NCBI GenBank assembly: GCA_017559505.1
Contig: JAFYSF010000027.1
Location: forward strand, 1 to 64,000
Source: Paludibacteraceae bacterium
GTDB lineage: Bacteria > Bacteroidota > Bacteroidia > Bacteroidales > Paludibacteraceae
Length of the DNA: 64,000 bases
Reading direction: 5' to 3'
Shown here in pieces: positions 1 to 11,000 of the stretch. Every line of letters starts with the position of its first letter. The first letter of the stretch is position 1. A program made the position numbers and the translations under genes. The notes under the pieces are model-generated. The model worked only from the letters and a program-made list of their open reading frames with translations, was not told where the DNA came from and did not search any database.

Positions 1-1856
1 TCTACTCCTTCTACTCGTGTAGAAACACAACTCTTATTTGTGAACACAATCTTATTTTCACAATTTTCTGGTTTATGCTCCCAAACAAAATCTGCATATG
101 CAAAACGAGGTTTTACTTCTGTATGCAATTCAAATCCACAACCAGGAAGGCCCTTATAACGCACTTCACAATAATAAGTAGTAATATCATCGGCAGGAAC
201 ATCAATTTTTTGCTTATTCGAAATAACCTTATTGCGGTCTCTCTCATTAGTCCAAAAATATTCAAAACCTTCTGGGGCCTCCATCTCAATTGTAACAGTC
301 TCCCCACAACTATTATTAGAAATAGCTGCAGCAATACAATCTAATGTGAAATAAGCATATCCAGTATGAGCTTGAGGGGTACAATCTTGAGTAACCAAAT
401 GAACATATACGGTTTGTCCATGATATTGTTCCAAATTAAGACCTATTGCAGTCCAATCCTTCCAAACAAAACCTTTATGTTCATGCCAAAAATCACCCTT
501 CTCTGGAGTAAACTCAAACATACCACACGACGGGTCAATTCTCTTACCATCCTTATCTAAAATCTCAAGTATAAATCCAGGGTCTTCTTTTGGACCATGT
601 CCAGGTTTTTGCAATACAACAGCATATTTCATCAAAAGAATTTTTGCCTCCATTGTATCTACAAGATATTCATATTTAATACCTTCCGCCAAACCACCTG
701 GTTTTTCATCTCCCAATCGAACAGAAGCCAAAGCTCCTTCTGGTATTGTACGTAGTTTATTACCTGTTCTTGGGTCAAACTCATTTTGCTTCCACATTGC
801 TGTATGACGACCTGGTATTGGACCCAATGGAGATGGTCCTACTGCATAAATACCTCTGGTCATATCTGTTGCATTACCAATCTCACAAACAACACCATCT
901 CTATCTAAAGTCACAAAATTAATACAATGCCTATCCGGACAATAAGATACTGCATTATTCCATATTGCCCACGAACTCTTTGAGTCGCCACAAATACCTC
1001 TTACTCGCACATCAAACAAACCTTCGCCTAAATCTGCAAAAACGATACTCTGCTCTTTTGTAATTACCTTGCCTCGCCAAACTCTCGAATCTGCCGACTT
1101 ATACTCTACCTCATAACTTTCGTTATAACCAAGCCAACTCACCTTCATTGTATCACAAGTCGACTCAACAAGTAAATTTTCTGGTTTCCAACAGTTCGCT
1201 GATGCCAACTGAATATTATCAATACAAGCAGCAATAGGATAATCCAATTTAGACTTATTATTATTTTCCCATACAAAAATAAGATAATACTTTTGCCCTG
1301 GATTCAATGTAAATGTGAGTTGCTCTGAAGCATATGCCGACCAATATTGCCAAACTGCACCACCAAACAATGTCGCATTAGGACGTGTTACTCTCAATTT
1401 TTGAGGTAATGTCGCAGAATTATAAGATGATGACAAATCTGATGCAGAAATAAAACTTGCTGGCAACAGATAAAATTTCAACATCGATATACCTTCTGCC
1501 CCAACGCATTTCCAATCAAAAGAACAGTCAACAATACATGACGTACTATTTGTAGAAGGGTCAAGTTCTATTTCACGATAGGCAATTACTGTATTAGGTT
1601 TTGCGCCATATGTTGTTGTTTTTCCCGTATCACACGAAATATATAACGACTGAAAACCTCCATTCATATCAAGGTTGCCAATCATCCATTGGTCTAAACA
1701 TTTTGAACCATTAGTCCCGGTATTAAGTTTCCAATTACTAATCTCTACAGAATCCTCAAAACCACACTCATATGGTACCGAAATTTGCTGAGCATACAAT
1801 ATACCACAAAAACTAAAAGATATTAACAATAAAAAATAAACAAAAACTCTTTTCAT
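1..1856 (-). CDS. Large secreted surface protein, C-terminus beyond window (partial)
   Basis: The frame starts at an ATG at 1854-1856 and stays open to position 1, so at least 618 codons are present and the C-terminus lies outside. The N-terminus (MKRVFVYFLLLISFSFCGIL...YAQQ) is a signal peptide. The body resembles the next gene upstream: a beta-rich segment, an Fn3-like segment, then a region with the shared pattern DPRTGNKLRTIPEGALASVR (DPRTEGRLKTVPDGELASVR in the neighbour). The last visible residues (CENKIVFTNKS) match the point where the neighbour enters a PKD domain. Only 9 bp separate it from the preceding stop, so it is probably cotranscribed. It looks like a tandem paralogue exported by Sec and then T9SS; the sorting domain itself cannot be seen here. 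The ligand or function is unknown. Confidence 0.85.
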   Translation of the reverse strand, partial: MKRVFVYFLLLISFSFCGILYAQQISVPYECGFEDSVEISNWKLNTGTNGSKCLDQWMIGNLDMNGGFQSLYISCDTGKTTTYGAKPNTVIAYREIELDPSTNSTSCIVDCSFDWKCVGAEGISMLKFYLLPASFISASDLSSSYNSATLPQKLRVTRPNATLFGGAVWQYWSAYASEQLTFTLNPGQKYYLIFVWENNNKSKLDYPIAACIDNIQLASANCWKPENLLVESTCDTMKVSWLGYNESYEVEYKSADSRVWRGKVITKEQSIVFADLGEGLFDVRVRGICGDSKSSWAIWNNAVSYCPDRHCINFVTLDRDGVVCEIGNATDMTRGIYAVGPSPLGPIPGRHTAMWKQNEFDPRTGNKLRTIPEGALASVRLGDEKPGGLAEGIKYEYLVDTMEAKILLMKYAVVLQKPGHGPKEDPGFILEILDKDGKRIDPSCGMFEFTPEKGDFWHEHKGFVWKDWTAIGLNLEQYHGQTVYVHLVTQDCTPQAHTGYAYFTLDCIAAAISNNSCGETVTIEMEAPEGFEYFWTNERDRNKVISNKQKIDVPADDITTYYCEVRYKGLPGCGFELHTEVKPRFAYADFVWEHKPENCENKIVFTNKSCVSTRVEGV

Positions 1857-1865
1857 ATCATTAAA

Positions 1866-4800
1866 TTACTTAACCCAAATTTTATGTATATAACTTCTAT
1901 CTTTATGTACTATCTGTAATATGTATAGACCTTCTTCTCTCGGAACATTTACCTCTACAGTTCCTAAATCGTAAGCATTTAATAAAACCCCAGATAAACT
2001 ATAAATATTAACAAATCCATTATCAATATCAGACAAAATAGTTTGTCCTTTATCAAAAATTGTAGCATGCAACATAGCATCTGAATTATAGATATCATCT
2101 ATTGCAGTATAAACCCCTGGACAAAATTCACAAGTTTGCATTTTGGTTCCATCGCTACCACGCACAGCTATCATATAAAAACAATCATCTTCGCCGAAAG
2201 TCTCACCATCAGGCAAATAATAGAAAGCCCCCGTTGCTGTAGAATCCATCACGCCATTAACATACCATTCATACTTACCATCTACAAAATCATAACCCTT
2301 ATCCAATACGACAATCAAGTTTCCAAATTTAGCTTGTAATATCGAAGAACTATAATAAATGTCAAAATCAACAGGTATTGATACATCGCTACAAATGAAA
2401 GTAGTGTCATAGAAAACAAAAGTTGCAGTATATCTATTCGGTGTACATCCACCATTAGGCAACAAAACAGAAAAATCGCCTCCTGCATCTTCAAAACTCA
2501 ACCTTTCTTGATTGACAAACCCAGCAGAAATCGCCTGATTATCAAAGTAGATAGAATATTCTACTGGAGTACGAGCTCCTGATGCAAATTCAAATTTTAC
2601 ATCTAATTTTTCATCATCTTCACAACCAGAAATAGCCTCCTCTACAAGAGAAATATCCAATGGTTCGATTACTTCAAAGTACATAGTAAAAATACTGTCG
2701 CAACCATAAGGTGATTGAGTTGTATCACCATATACACCAAACTCACTTAAAAGTTTTCCACGGAAATAATACTCTTCACCTGCACAAATAGTATCATACA
2801 TAACCGTATCAAACTTTTCAGCTACATACAAATCAAGGTAAACAAGACTATCGCATCCGTAAATATTTTTCAAAGAATCAACATAAATACCAGTTTCATA
2901 AAGTGTGTCATTGTTAAACACATAATATTCACTTTTACATATTACTTCATGCGTTGTATCTTGCGTAATTCCAAGTTTAGGCAATGTAATAGTGAAAGAT
3001 GTTTCATTGTCACAATCTATAAGTTTAGCTCTTAAACGAACAGTATAAGTACCACCTTCATCTGGGTATTTATGAGTCGGATGTTCTACAATTGATGTAT
3101 CACCATCACCAAAATCCCAAAAGAATTCATCACACTTATTTGCAGTTTCCGAACTGTCATTTGTGATTTGATTAACAAGTTGAACAAAACTTTGATTCTC
3201 AAATCTTACATAGTTCTCACAATTTGTAATATCAAACTCATATGCAGCTTTTGCACGAGGGAAGCGACCAACACCTGATACGTGTTCTGTAAAATAACAC
3301 TTTTCATTAGTTGGTTGAATTACATCAACATAATATGTCGCAGTATCATCAGGTTCAATCATGAATTTTCTATCAGTAGAAAGAGTAAACAAAGGAGCAT
3401 TGGGATTATACCATCTATAGTTAAATCCTTCTGGCGCCATAAACTCAGTTTTACCACTAGTACTACCACCACCGCCACAAGTCAAACCCTCAATTTTACC
3501 ATCGGTACAACTCAAAGTAAAATATGCATAACCATAATGCCCAGTTTGCCCACAGTCATTAGTAGAGAATCGAATAGTAAGAGATTTGCCATGATGCTGT
3601 CTTAAGTCGATAGCAACAGTAGTCCAATCCTTCCACCAGCCACTACCACCTTTAAATGGAACCCACCCATCCTCTTCTGTAGTGCCAAATCCTGCTGAAA
3701 AATCAGCCTCACCACAACCATTTACATCTAATTTTCTTGTGCCATTCAACACATGTAACTGAAATCGAGGTTGAGCACTAAGCTCATGTCCTGGGTCTTC
3801 CATTACAACGGCATAATTTAACAACAACACTGCAGATGACAATGTATCAACCAAAAGATTATACTCAATAGCCTCACCTTCGGCACCAACACGGTGATTA
3901 CCAAGACGCACAGAAGCTAATTCTCCATCTGGTACAGTTTTCAATCTACCTTCTGTTCGAGGGTCAGTTTCAGTTTTATCCCAGTGTATAGTATGACGGC
4001 TCATTGCCGAACGACAACCATAATCAACATATTCTTTTTTCTGATTTGGAGCTAAATGTGTCCCTGTATAACAATTTGATGAACTAAGATTCAAAAAATC
4101 GACACATCGAGCTGCCGGATAATAGAAAAACTTATCCCGCGAAGTCCAAGCACTTTTAATGCTATCACACACTGACCTCACATAAAAAGACATCATACCC
4201 TCTTCTAGACCCTGCACCTCTAAATATTTATTTTGTATATCATTATATTCAAACCATTCTTCTGTTATATAATTATATATTTTCACATCATAAGCAGAAG
4301 CATCACCATCCCAAGAAAGCACAACCTTATTACCATGAGGATTTATTTTGAAATCATAAGGTCTACTACAAAGACCTCTCTTCATAATCATAATATTATC
4401 AACACAAGCACCTGGAGTATAAGGTGACAAACTTCCATTAGCCCAAATAAAAACAAGAAAATAGGCTGAACCATCAGAAACAATAGTATCAGCAATAGTA
4501 TTCCAATAGTGTTGATTCAAACAGATTGAATCTCGTCCAAATTTCAAGGCATAATCATCGACCCAATTATGCAAAATACCATTATCAGTCGAATTAATTT
4601 TGATATTATCTTTTTCAGGAATCCAACAAACATACAAACCATCAGAATAGCTTGTACCACCTGCTCTCCAGTCGAAAGCAAAGTCATAGACACCTGCCTC
4701 TAAAGTCAATTTACGATAGGAAATGATAGTCGCATTCGAATTTGTATAATCCGCATTTCGACCTTCATATCCAGAAATAAACAAACCAGCCTCACCCTCA

Positions 4801-5000
4801 TTAGCACCTGGCTTACCAAAATACCATTTATTAATACATCTAGGTCCTTTAGGTCCTGAATTCACCTCCCAATTATCATACTCACTTACATCTTCAAAGT
4901 CACAAAAATAACTACTTACTACAGTATTATCCTGAGCAAGCACAATATTACAGAAAGAAACTGCAACTAATAAAAAGAAATAATAGATTTTAGATTTCAT
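1866..5000 (-). CDS. T9SS-exported surface protein with PKD domain and sorting tail
   Basis: A 1044-residue protein with an N-terminal signal peptide ending near CNIVLAQ. The first ~200 residues are a jelly-roll-like segment, followed by an Fn3-like stretch (around 210-290), the module shared with the downstream paralogue (around 330-500) and a PKD domain with the typical WDFGDGDTS motif near residue 645. Then come two modules ending GCDSLVYLDLYV and GCDSIFTMYFEV, of the kind repeated in the upstream giant protein. The last ~70 residues (YSLSGVLLNAYDLGTVEVNV...GLYILQIVHKDRS) have the form of a type A T9SS C-terminal sorting domain. It is expected to pass the inner membrane by Sec and be attached to or released from the cell surface by T9SS. 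Binding target unknown. A weak stem-loop separates it from the upstream gene. Confidence 0.85.
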   Translation of the reverse strand: MKSKIYYFFLLVAVSFCNIVLAQDNTVVSSYFCDFEDVSEYDNWEVNSGPKGPRCINKWYFGKPGANEGEAGLFISGYEGRNADYTNSNATIISYRKLTLEAGVYDFAFDWRAGGTSYSDGLYVCWIPEKDNIKINSTDNGILHNWVDDYALKFGRDSICLNQHYWNTIADTIVSDGSAYFLVFIWANGSLSPYTPGACVDNIMIMKRGLCSRPYDFKINPHGNKVVLSWDGDASAYDVKIYNYITEEWFEYNDIQNKYLEVQGLEEGMMSFYVRSVCDSIKSAWTSRDKFFYYPAARCVDFLNLSSSNCYTGTHLAPNQKKEYVDYGCRSAMSRHTIHWDKTETDPRTEGRLKTVPDGELASVRLGNHRVGAEGEAIEYNLLVDTLSSAVLLLNYAVVMEDPGHELSAQPRFQLHVLNGTRKLDVNGCGEADFSAGFGTTEEDGWVPFKGGSGWWKDWTTVAIDLRQHHGKSLTIRFSTNDCGQTGHYGYAYFTLSCTDGKIEGLTCGGGGSTSGKTEFMAPEGFNYRWYNPNAPLFTLSTDRKFMIEPDDTATYYVDVIQPTNEKCYFTEHVSGVGRFPRAKAAYEFDITNCENYVRFENQSFVQLVNQITNDSSETANKCDEFFWDFGDGDTSIVEHPTHKYPDEGGTYTVRLRAKLIDCDNETSFTITLPKLGITQDTTHEVICKSEYYVFNNDTLYETGIYVDSLKNIYGCDSLVYLDLYVAEKFDTVMYDTICAGEEYYFRGKLLSEFGVYGDTTQSPYGCDSIFTMYFEVIEPLDISLVEEAISGCEDDEKLDVKFEFASGARTPVEYSIYFDNQAISAGFVNQERLSFEDAGGDFSVLLPNGGCTPNRYTATFVFYDTTFICSDVSIPVDFDIYYSSSILQAKFGNLIVVLDKGYDFVDGKYEWYVNGVMDSTATGAFYYLPDGETFGEDDCFYMIAVRGSDGTKMQTCEFCPGVYTAIDDIYNSDAMLHATIFDKGQTILSDIDNGFVNIYSLSGVLLNAYDLGTVEVNVPREEGLYILQIVHKDRSYIHKIWVK

Positions 5001-5018
5001 ATTATTAGAAAAACATCA

Positions 5019-5040
5019 GTCAAGAGCCGAAACTCTTGAC
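5019..5040 (-). terminator. Stem-loop between the giant gene and the next surface-protein gene
   Basis: GTCAAGAG and CTCTTGAC form a perfect 8-bp stem with a 6-nt loop, just after the giant gene's stop. On the minus strand only five T follow, after a short gap, so it may attenuate rather than fully stop transcription into the downstream paralogues. Confidence 0.5.
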
Positions 5041-5060
5041 CAATGTTTATTATTTAAAAA

Positions 5061-8000
5061 TTATTCAACAATCACCTTACCTTGATAAGATTTACCATTA
5101 CCTGTAATAACACGTACTACGTAAACACCAGTAGTATTCAAACCATCAATTCCAATTGGATAGATAGTAGGAGTATCTACATAAATTCGTTGTCCAACTG
5201 CATTGAATACTTCAACCATCAAGCCTTCGCGTTCTTCAATTGTAAAGTCGGCATTAATATACAAAGTATGATTAGCAAATACAGGGTTAGGAACCATAAT
5301 CAAATCGAAGTTTCTAACAACATCAACAGCAGTGCCTTCTTCTACAGTCAAAGTATGGATAATAACATATTCTTCACCATCTCTTTCCAAAACAAGAGTA
5401 TCGATATAAACACCAGGTTTAGTATTTTCATCGTAATACAATGTTTCGTAAGTATAAGGAAGTTCATCTGTTGTAATTGTTGTTTCAAAATAAGAAGTGT
5501 CACCTTCGAGAACTGTGAGGTTCAATACAACTGTAGAGTCGCAACCATCAACAGATTCGAGTTTCAATGTATACACACCAGATTTTGAAAGACCTTCAAA
5601 ACCATTATCATTGTATTTTTCACCTGATTTGATAGTTTCGTTCAAAGTAGAACGATAGTCAGGCAATACAGTAGCATGGAGCAATACGATAGAGTCGCAA
5701 CCTTCGGCAGTTTTGAATGTTTGTTCATAGTTACCATTTGAATTGATAGTCAACTCACCAAATTCATATGTTTCACCGAAACAGATATTTACAGAAACCT
5801 CTTCACGAATAGGATCAGTTACTTGAAGAACAAGAGTTACAAGAGAATCGCAACCTAAAGAAGAAACCAAAGTTTCGCTATAAACGCCACCTTCAGTATA
5901 TTCAATACCATTCCAATTGTAAACTTGACCAGAACAGATAGTCTCTACAGTTGTTGTATGCTCAGTAGGGATAACTGACAATTCAAGAATAACAATAGAG
6001 TCACAACCATTAGCCGAACGTATTTTTTGTTTATAACGACCAGCTGCAGTCAAAGAAGGGAAGTTGTTCAATGCATAAACATCGCTTTCACAAATTTGAT
6101 CAGTAAGTCTTGTTTCTACTTTTGGTAATACACTGATATTTACACCTCTAAAGATATCAACTTTACCAACTTCAGTAGTCAATTCCCAATATCTGTGAGA
6201 ATTTTCACCAATATTCAACTGATTGCCTTCGAAATTGAAATAATCATTAGCAAAGTCTTCAGTTTCACAAATAGTGTAGTCGATAATATCTGTTACACAA
6301 GCATTGATATGAACGTTATCAATATGCATTGTAGTTGTTGCACCAGGATTGTTAGACTCAACATAGAATGCTACTCTAATTTGTTTACCAGCATATTTAG
6401 TCAAATCAACTTCATAACGTTTACCTGTGCTAGGAATGCTATAATATTGATAATTGTCAGTAGCAGTGCCCCAAATAGTTGCATTTTCTTGTTTCCAAGT
6501 ATCACCAGCATCTTCAGATACAATAACCATGAATTTATCATCAGTATCATTCTTATCTTCTTCTGTTGGAGCAGTTGTTTTATCCATATCTGTCAATGCA
6601 AGATCGAACATAAGGTGATAGTTTGCAGTAGCATCAGTCAAATCAACAACAGGAGAGAACAACCAAGATTTAGTACCTTTAGAAGAATCATTCAAACCAG
6701 AAGGATTTATAATGTTAGCTTTAAGATGAAGACCTGCAAAAATACCACTTTGTGTAATCCAAGTGTCAGAAGACAAACCAGAATAAGCAAACTCAGCTTG
6801 ACCAGCAAATGCTTGTGAAGCAAGATAAGTGTTAGAAGTTTGCCATCCATCCAAGTTGCTTGCTATACGATCAAACGACTCTGCATAAGGAGTAGTTTTA
6901 TTAGTTTGGAACATATAGTATGGAGACCACTCAGAAGTATCGCCTTCAGCACAAATAGTTTGAACTTTCACATAATAAGCAGTTGATGCATCCAAATTGC
7001 TAATACGAGCAGGAAGAGCAGCAACAGTATCTACAACTGCACCAGTAAAGTTAGTGTTAGTAGCATATTGAAGCACATATTTAACTGCATCGCTATGACG
7101 GCAATCAATAGTTACACTATTAGATGAAATTTCAGTAGCTACCAAGTTGTTAGGAGTGAAACAAGAGATTTGTTCGAATACAATATCGTCGATATAAACA
7201 ATATTATTAGCAAATCCGTAGTTTTCATCTTTGAATGCAATAAACGGACCAGCAGCATCTGCCAAAGGAACAGAAACTTGAATCCAGTAGTCATTGCCAG
7301 TAGCATCACTACTAATATTAGCAGCTAAACCAAATGATGTTGCAGTGTAAGGATATTCAAAAGTTCCAAAAGCAACGAATGTAGTTGGATCGTATGGGTT
7401 AGTCATAGAACCAACAGTAATCTTACGAGCATAAGTTGTTCCAACATTAGAAGTGGTAACTTTGCCAAGAGTATCGTTAGTCACACAACGCATCCAGAAA
7501 GAGAGTTGTGTGATAGAGAAATCGGCATTTACTTCTGGCAATGTAACGAAACCACCAGTAGCATCATTCTTATCATTATTAGTAGAATACAATCTCAAAG
7601 CATATTCGCCAGAACGAGCATACTTAACATTTGCAGCATTCTTAGCCAAAGAAGGGATAGATGCCAAAGAGTTATCGCGACCACCAACGAAACAACTTGG
7701 GAGAACATTTTGTTGTTCTGTAAGAGAAGATTGACCACCAATTGAATAGTGTTCATTTTCATCATCCATTGTCAAAACTGTATTCATTGCGATAGGGTTA
7801 CAAGAAGTAGAAACTTCGAATGGACCAGCCCAACGGCTATTATCAGTAGTAGAGCAGATAGCTCTTGCATAAACTTTATAGTTGACACCAGCAGTCAAAC
7901 CATTGATAACAACAGTATCGTTGTTTTCTTGTTTGTGGAATGCAACATTAGCTTCAGTAACAGTAGCTACGTCCAAAGTATCAGCAAATGCAACAACTTC

Positions 8001-11000
8001 GTAAGATTCAGTAGAGTTAACAGAAGCAATAGCAATCTTAGCCTCATTTGAATTTACAGAAATAAGTTTAAATTCGTGAGGAGGTGTACAAGATTCGCGG
8101 GTGATAGAGATATTATCAATAACAGCAGAACGTTTTGCAGCATATTCACCAATAGTATCATTGTTTACCCAATAGAATACCATATTATAGAGACCTGCCA
8201 TTTCAGGAGTAACAAAAACAACTGTTTCTTTAGTTTGCCATTGTTCAGCCATCGCTTTTGTAGTATCGACACCATTCAAACCGGTAGAGTTAGAGAGGTC
8301 GATCCAACCTTGGATTCTATTTTCAGTAAGCGCATTACCAAGAGCACCAGCAGTACCGTCCAAGTTAGTGATAGTAGCACTACCACCATTGAAACGAGAA
8401 GTAGTTGGCAAGAAGCCCACGCGAACATAGTCGTTTTTATCTTCACCGAAGCAAGTCCAATCGTAAGAAACTGTATATACACCAGCTTCGAGAGCTACGG
8501 CACGTGAAGCCCAAGAATAAGAAACTACATCAGGATTGTAGTGAGCTGATTTAGCACTATCATTACTAATATAAAGAGCTTTACCACCTTTGTCAGATAC
8601 TACTTGAGCATCGTCAGTACCGATGAACCATTGATTAACTTGACCATTTTGAGCAAATAACCATTTAGCTGCTTCTGACTCATCAGTAAAGTTGAAGTTA
8701 TAAGGCATATTAGTTACCACTTCAGGAGCAGTGCGGAATGTACCAGCTTTACCCCATTCTGAAATGTCATCAGCAGCACAAAGAGTGCGAACATATACAT
8801 CATACTCAGTGTTAGCAGCAAGACCTGCAATGGTGAAGGTAGTTGCATCGATAATAAGCGATGTACCTTCAGAATCACGATTGAAACCAACAGGACCATA
8901 TTTAACCTCATATTGAGGAGCACCTTCGTGAGTGAATGAAATAGTCAATGAGTTGTCTGTATGACTCAACATTGCGAATTTCTCACCTGGGAAACAAGTC
9001 GGAATTTTTTCAATTTTAATATCATCAATTGTAAAATAACATGCTGAAGTTTCTGCTTGCCAAACTTTCTTAGATGTACTATATTTTTGAGTTAAAGCAT
9101 AAGAAGTAGTAAACGCAATGTGTTTAGCAGTACCTTTATAACCTTCGAGAGAAACAGTTGGAGTGTACAAATAGTTGTTTGGATATGTATCAAAAATCAC
9201 AGTATCGATAGGTTCGAATGTACCTGGGATATCGTTAATATCAGAAACAGCACCAACAATAATGTTACGACGTTTGTTAGTTGTACCATTATACTCATGG
9301 AAAGAGACTTTGCAACGAGACAAACTTTCAACTTCAACCTCAGGAGTTACAAGATAAGTAGTACCTGTTTTACTTACCGTGAAATAAAGAGCATGAGTTG
9401 ATTTATTTCCGCCACTTGGATAATAGTAACTACCTGTAACGCCATACATGTAAGGATACTTAGATGTTGAAGCTGTACAATGAGAATAGTAACATACAGG
9501 TGGTGTATTTTTCAAGTTAGGTTGGTCTTCGAAATTGTCAAAGAAAGGAAGGGATATTGTTCTAGGACAATCAGTTGTAATAGTTTCTACTGTTGTCCAA
9601 GCTGTATATCCACCATCACAAGTAGAACGAGCGTATACATAATAAGTAGTAGCTTTTCTGAGGCCAGGGATAACGAGTGTGCTATTATCATAAGAAACAA
9701 CAGAATCGAGAGTGTTGCCATTCAAGATATCTTCTGTAGCCAAAGCAGTAGCATATTTCACTTGATAAGGAGCACCTCCGCCAGACAAAGTAACTTTGAT
9801 AGATTCAATACCAATGCTATCTACAGCTAATTTAGTCATACAAGAAGGTACAGTATCGAACACAACATCGTCGATACGAACACCATTTTTAATCTCGAAA
9901 TTAGACAAGAACATTACGTACTTACCTCTATCGCCATTAAGGTCGCATTCATAGTTATCGAAACGAACTTCATATGGACGCCACTCTTCAACAAAACTCA
10001 ATGTATCAACTGCTTCGAAAGTTGACAAGTCGGTAGGATCGGTAACAACACCCACAACAAGTTTTTTAAGATATGAATCAGATGAATAAGACTTACAACT
10101 ACCCCAGAATTTCATGTAGATTTTAGAGATATCGCTAATATCAATTCTGTTAGTGATTGCATAAGCACCATTATAAGGAGGAAGAGTCATGAGAAGCAAA
10201 GCTGATGACCCTGTATGAGCATAACCAGCTTGTGTTTTAACATCACAATAAGGTATATAGCTATTAATATCATAACCTTCATCTACAGGTCCTTCGTAAA
10301 GAGTACCAACAGTCCAACATTCAGGGAGATACTTATAGTTGTCAGAATATGTATATTTTATATAATTCTCGAAACCTTCAACACCATTAGTACCCATTTT
10401 GTCGACAGTAACGACTTCGCAAGGAGTGCGGAATTTGACTGGATTAGACCACAAACCAGACTCGGCATCACACAAAGGTTGAACATAAGCGTGATATTCG
10501 GTATTAGTATTAAGGCCTACAATCTCAGCAGGATTAGTAGTTACAGTATCGAATTTGAATACATTTGGATTTTCTTTACCTTCTAGGATATCTGATATTT
10601 CAAATTCATTGAGGCGTTTTGTAGTGAGCATTACGCGCCATTTAGAAACTTTAGAAGAAGAAGTCCAACGAAGATTTACTCTATCAGAATCGTAAGAAAC
10701 TACTTTCAAGTCTTCAGGACGAGGACAAGTAGCGATATAGTCAACATTGATATTGTCGATAGCCAAGAAGAGGTCGTCCCAAGAAAGTTCGCAACCATCG
10801 TTCAAAGAGATGACTATATGTTCGCCATTTCCTTTGTAATTTTCGAAAGTTACGATATATTTGAGGAACTCTTTTTGTGTTTTAGTTTTAATAACAGCAA
10901 CTTCTTCGATTGTTGTAGAGTCGTAAGGGTCGGTCATAACACCAACAGTAACAGAACCCACCTTACCAGACTGAAGCATCATGTCGAAAGAGAGTTGCAA

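Noticed and set aside
5082..5588. Plus-strand open frames opposite the giant surface-protein gene
   Set aside because: They are antisense shadows of a repetitive coding sequence, rich in Asn/Ile/Ser, without promoter, signal or family motif; the same holds for many other opposite-strand frames under secA, ileS, yidC and pyrG.
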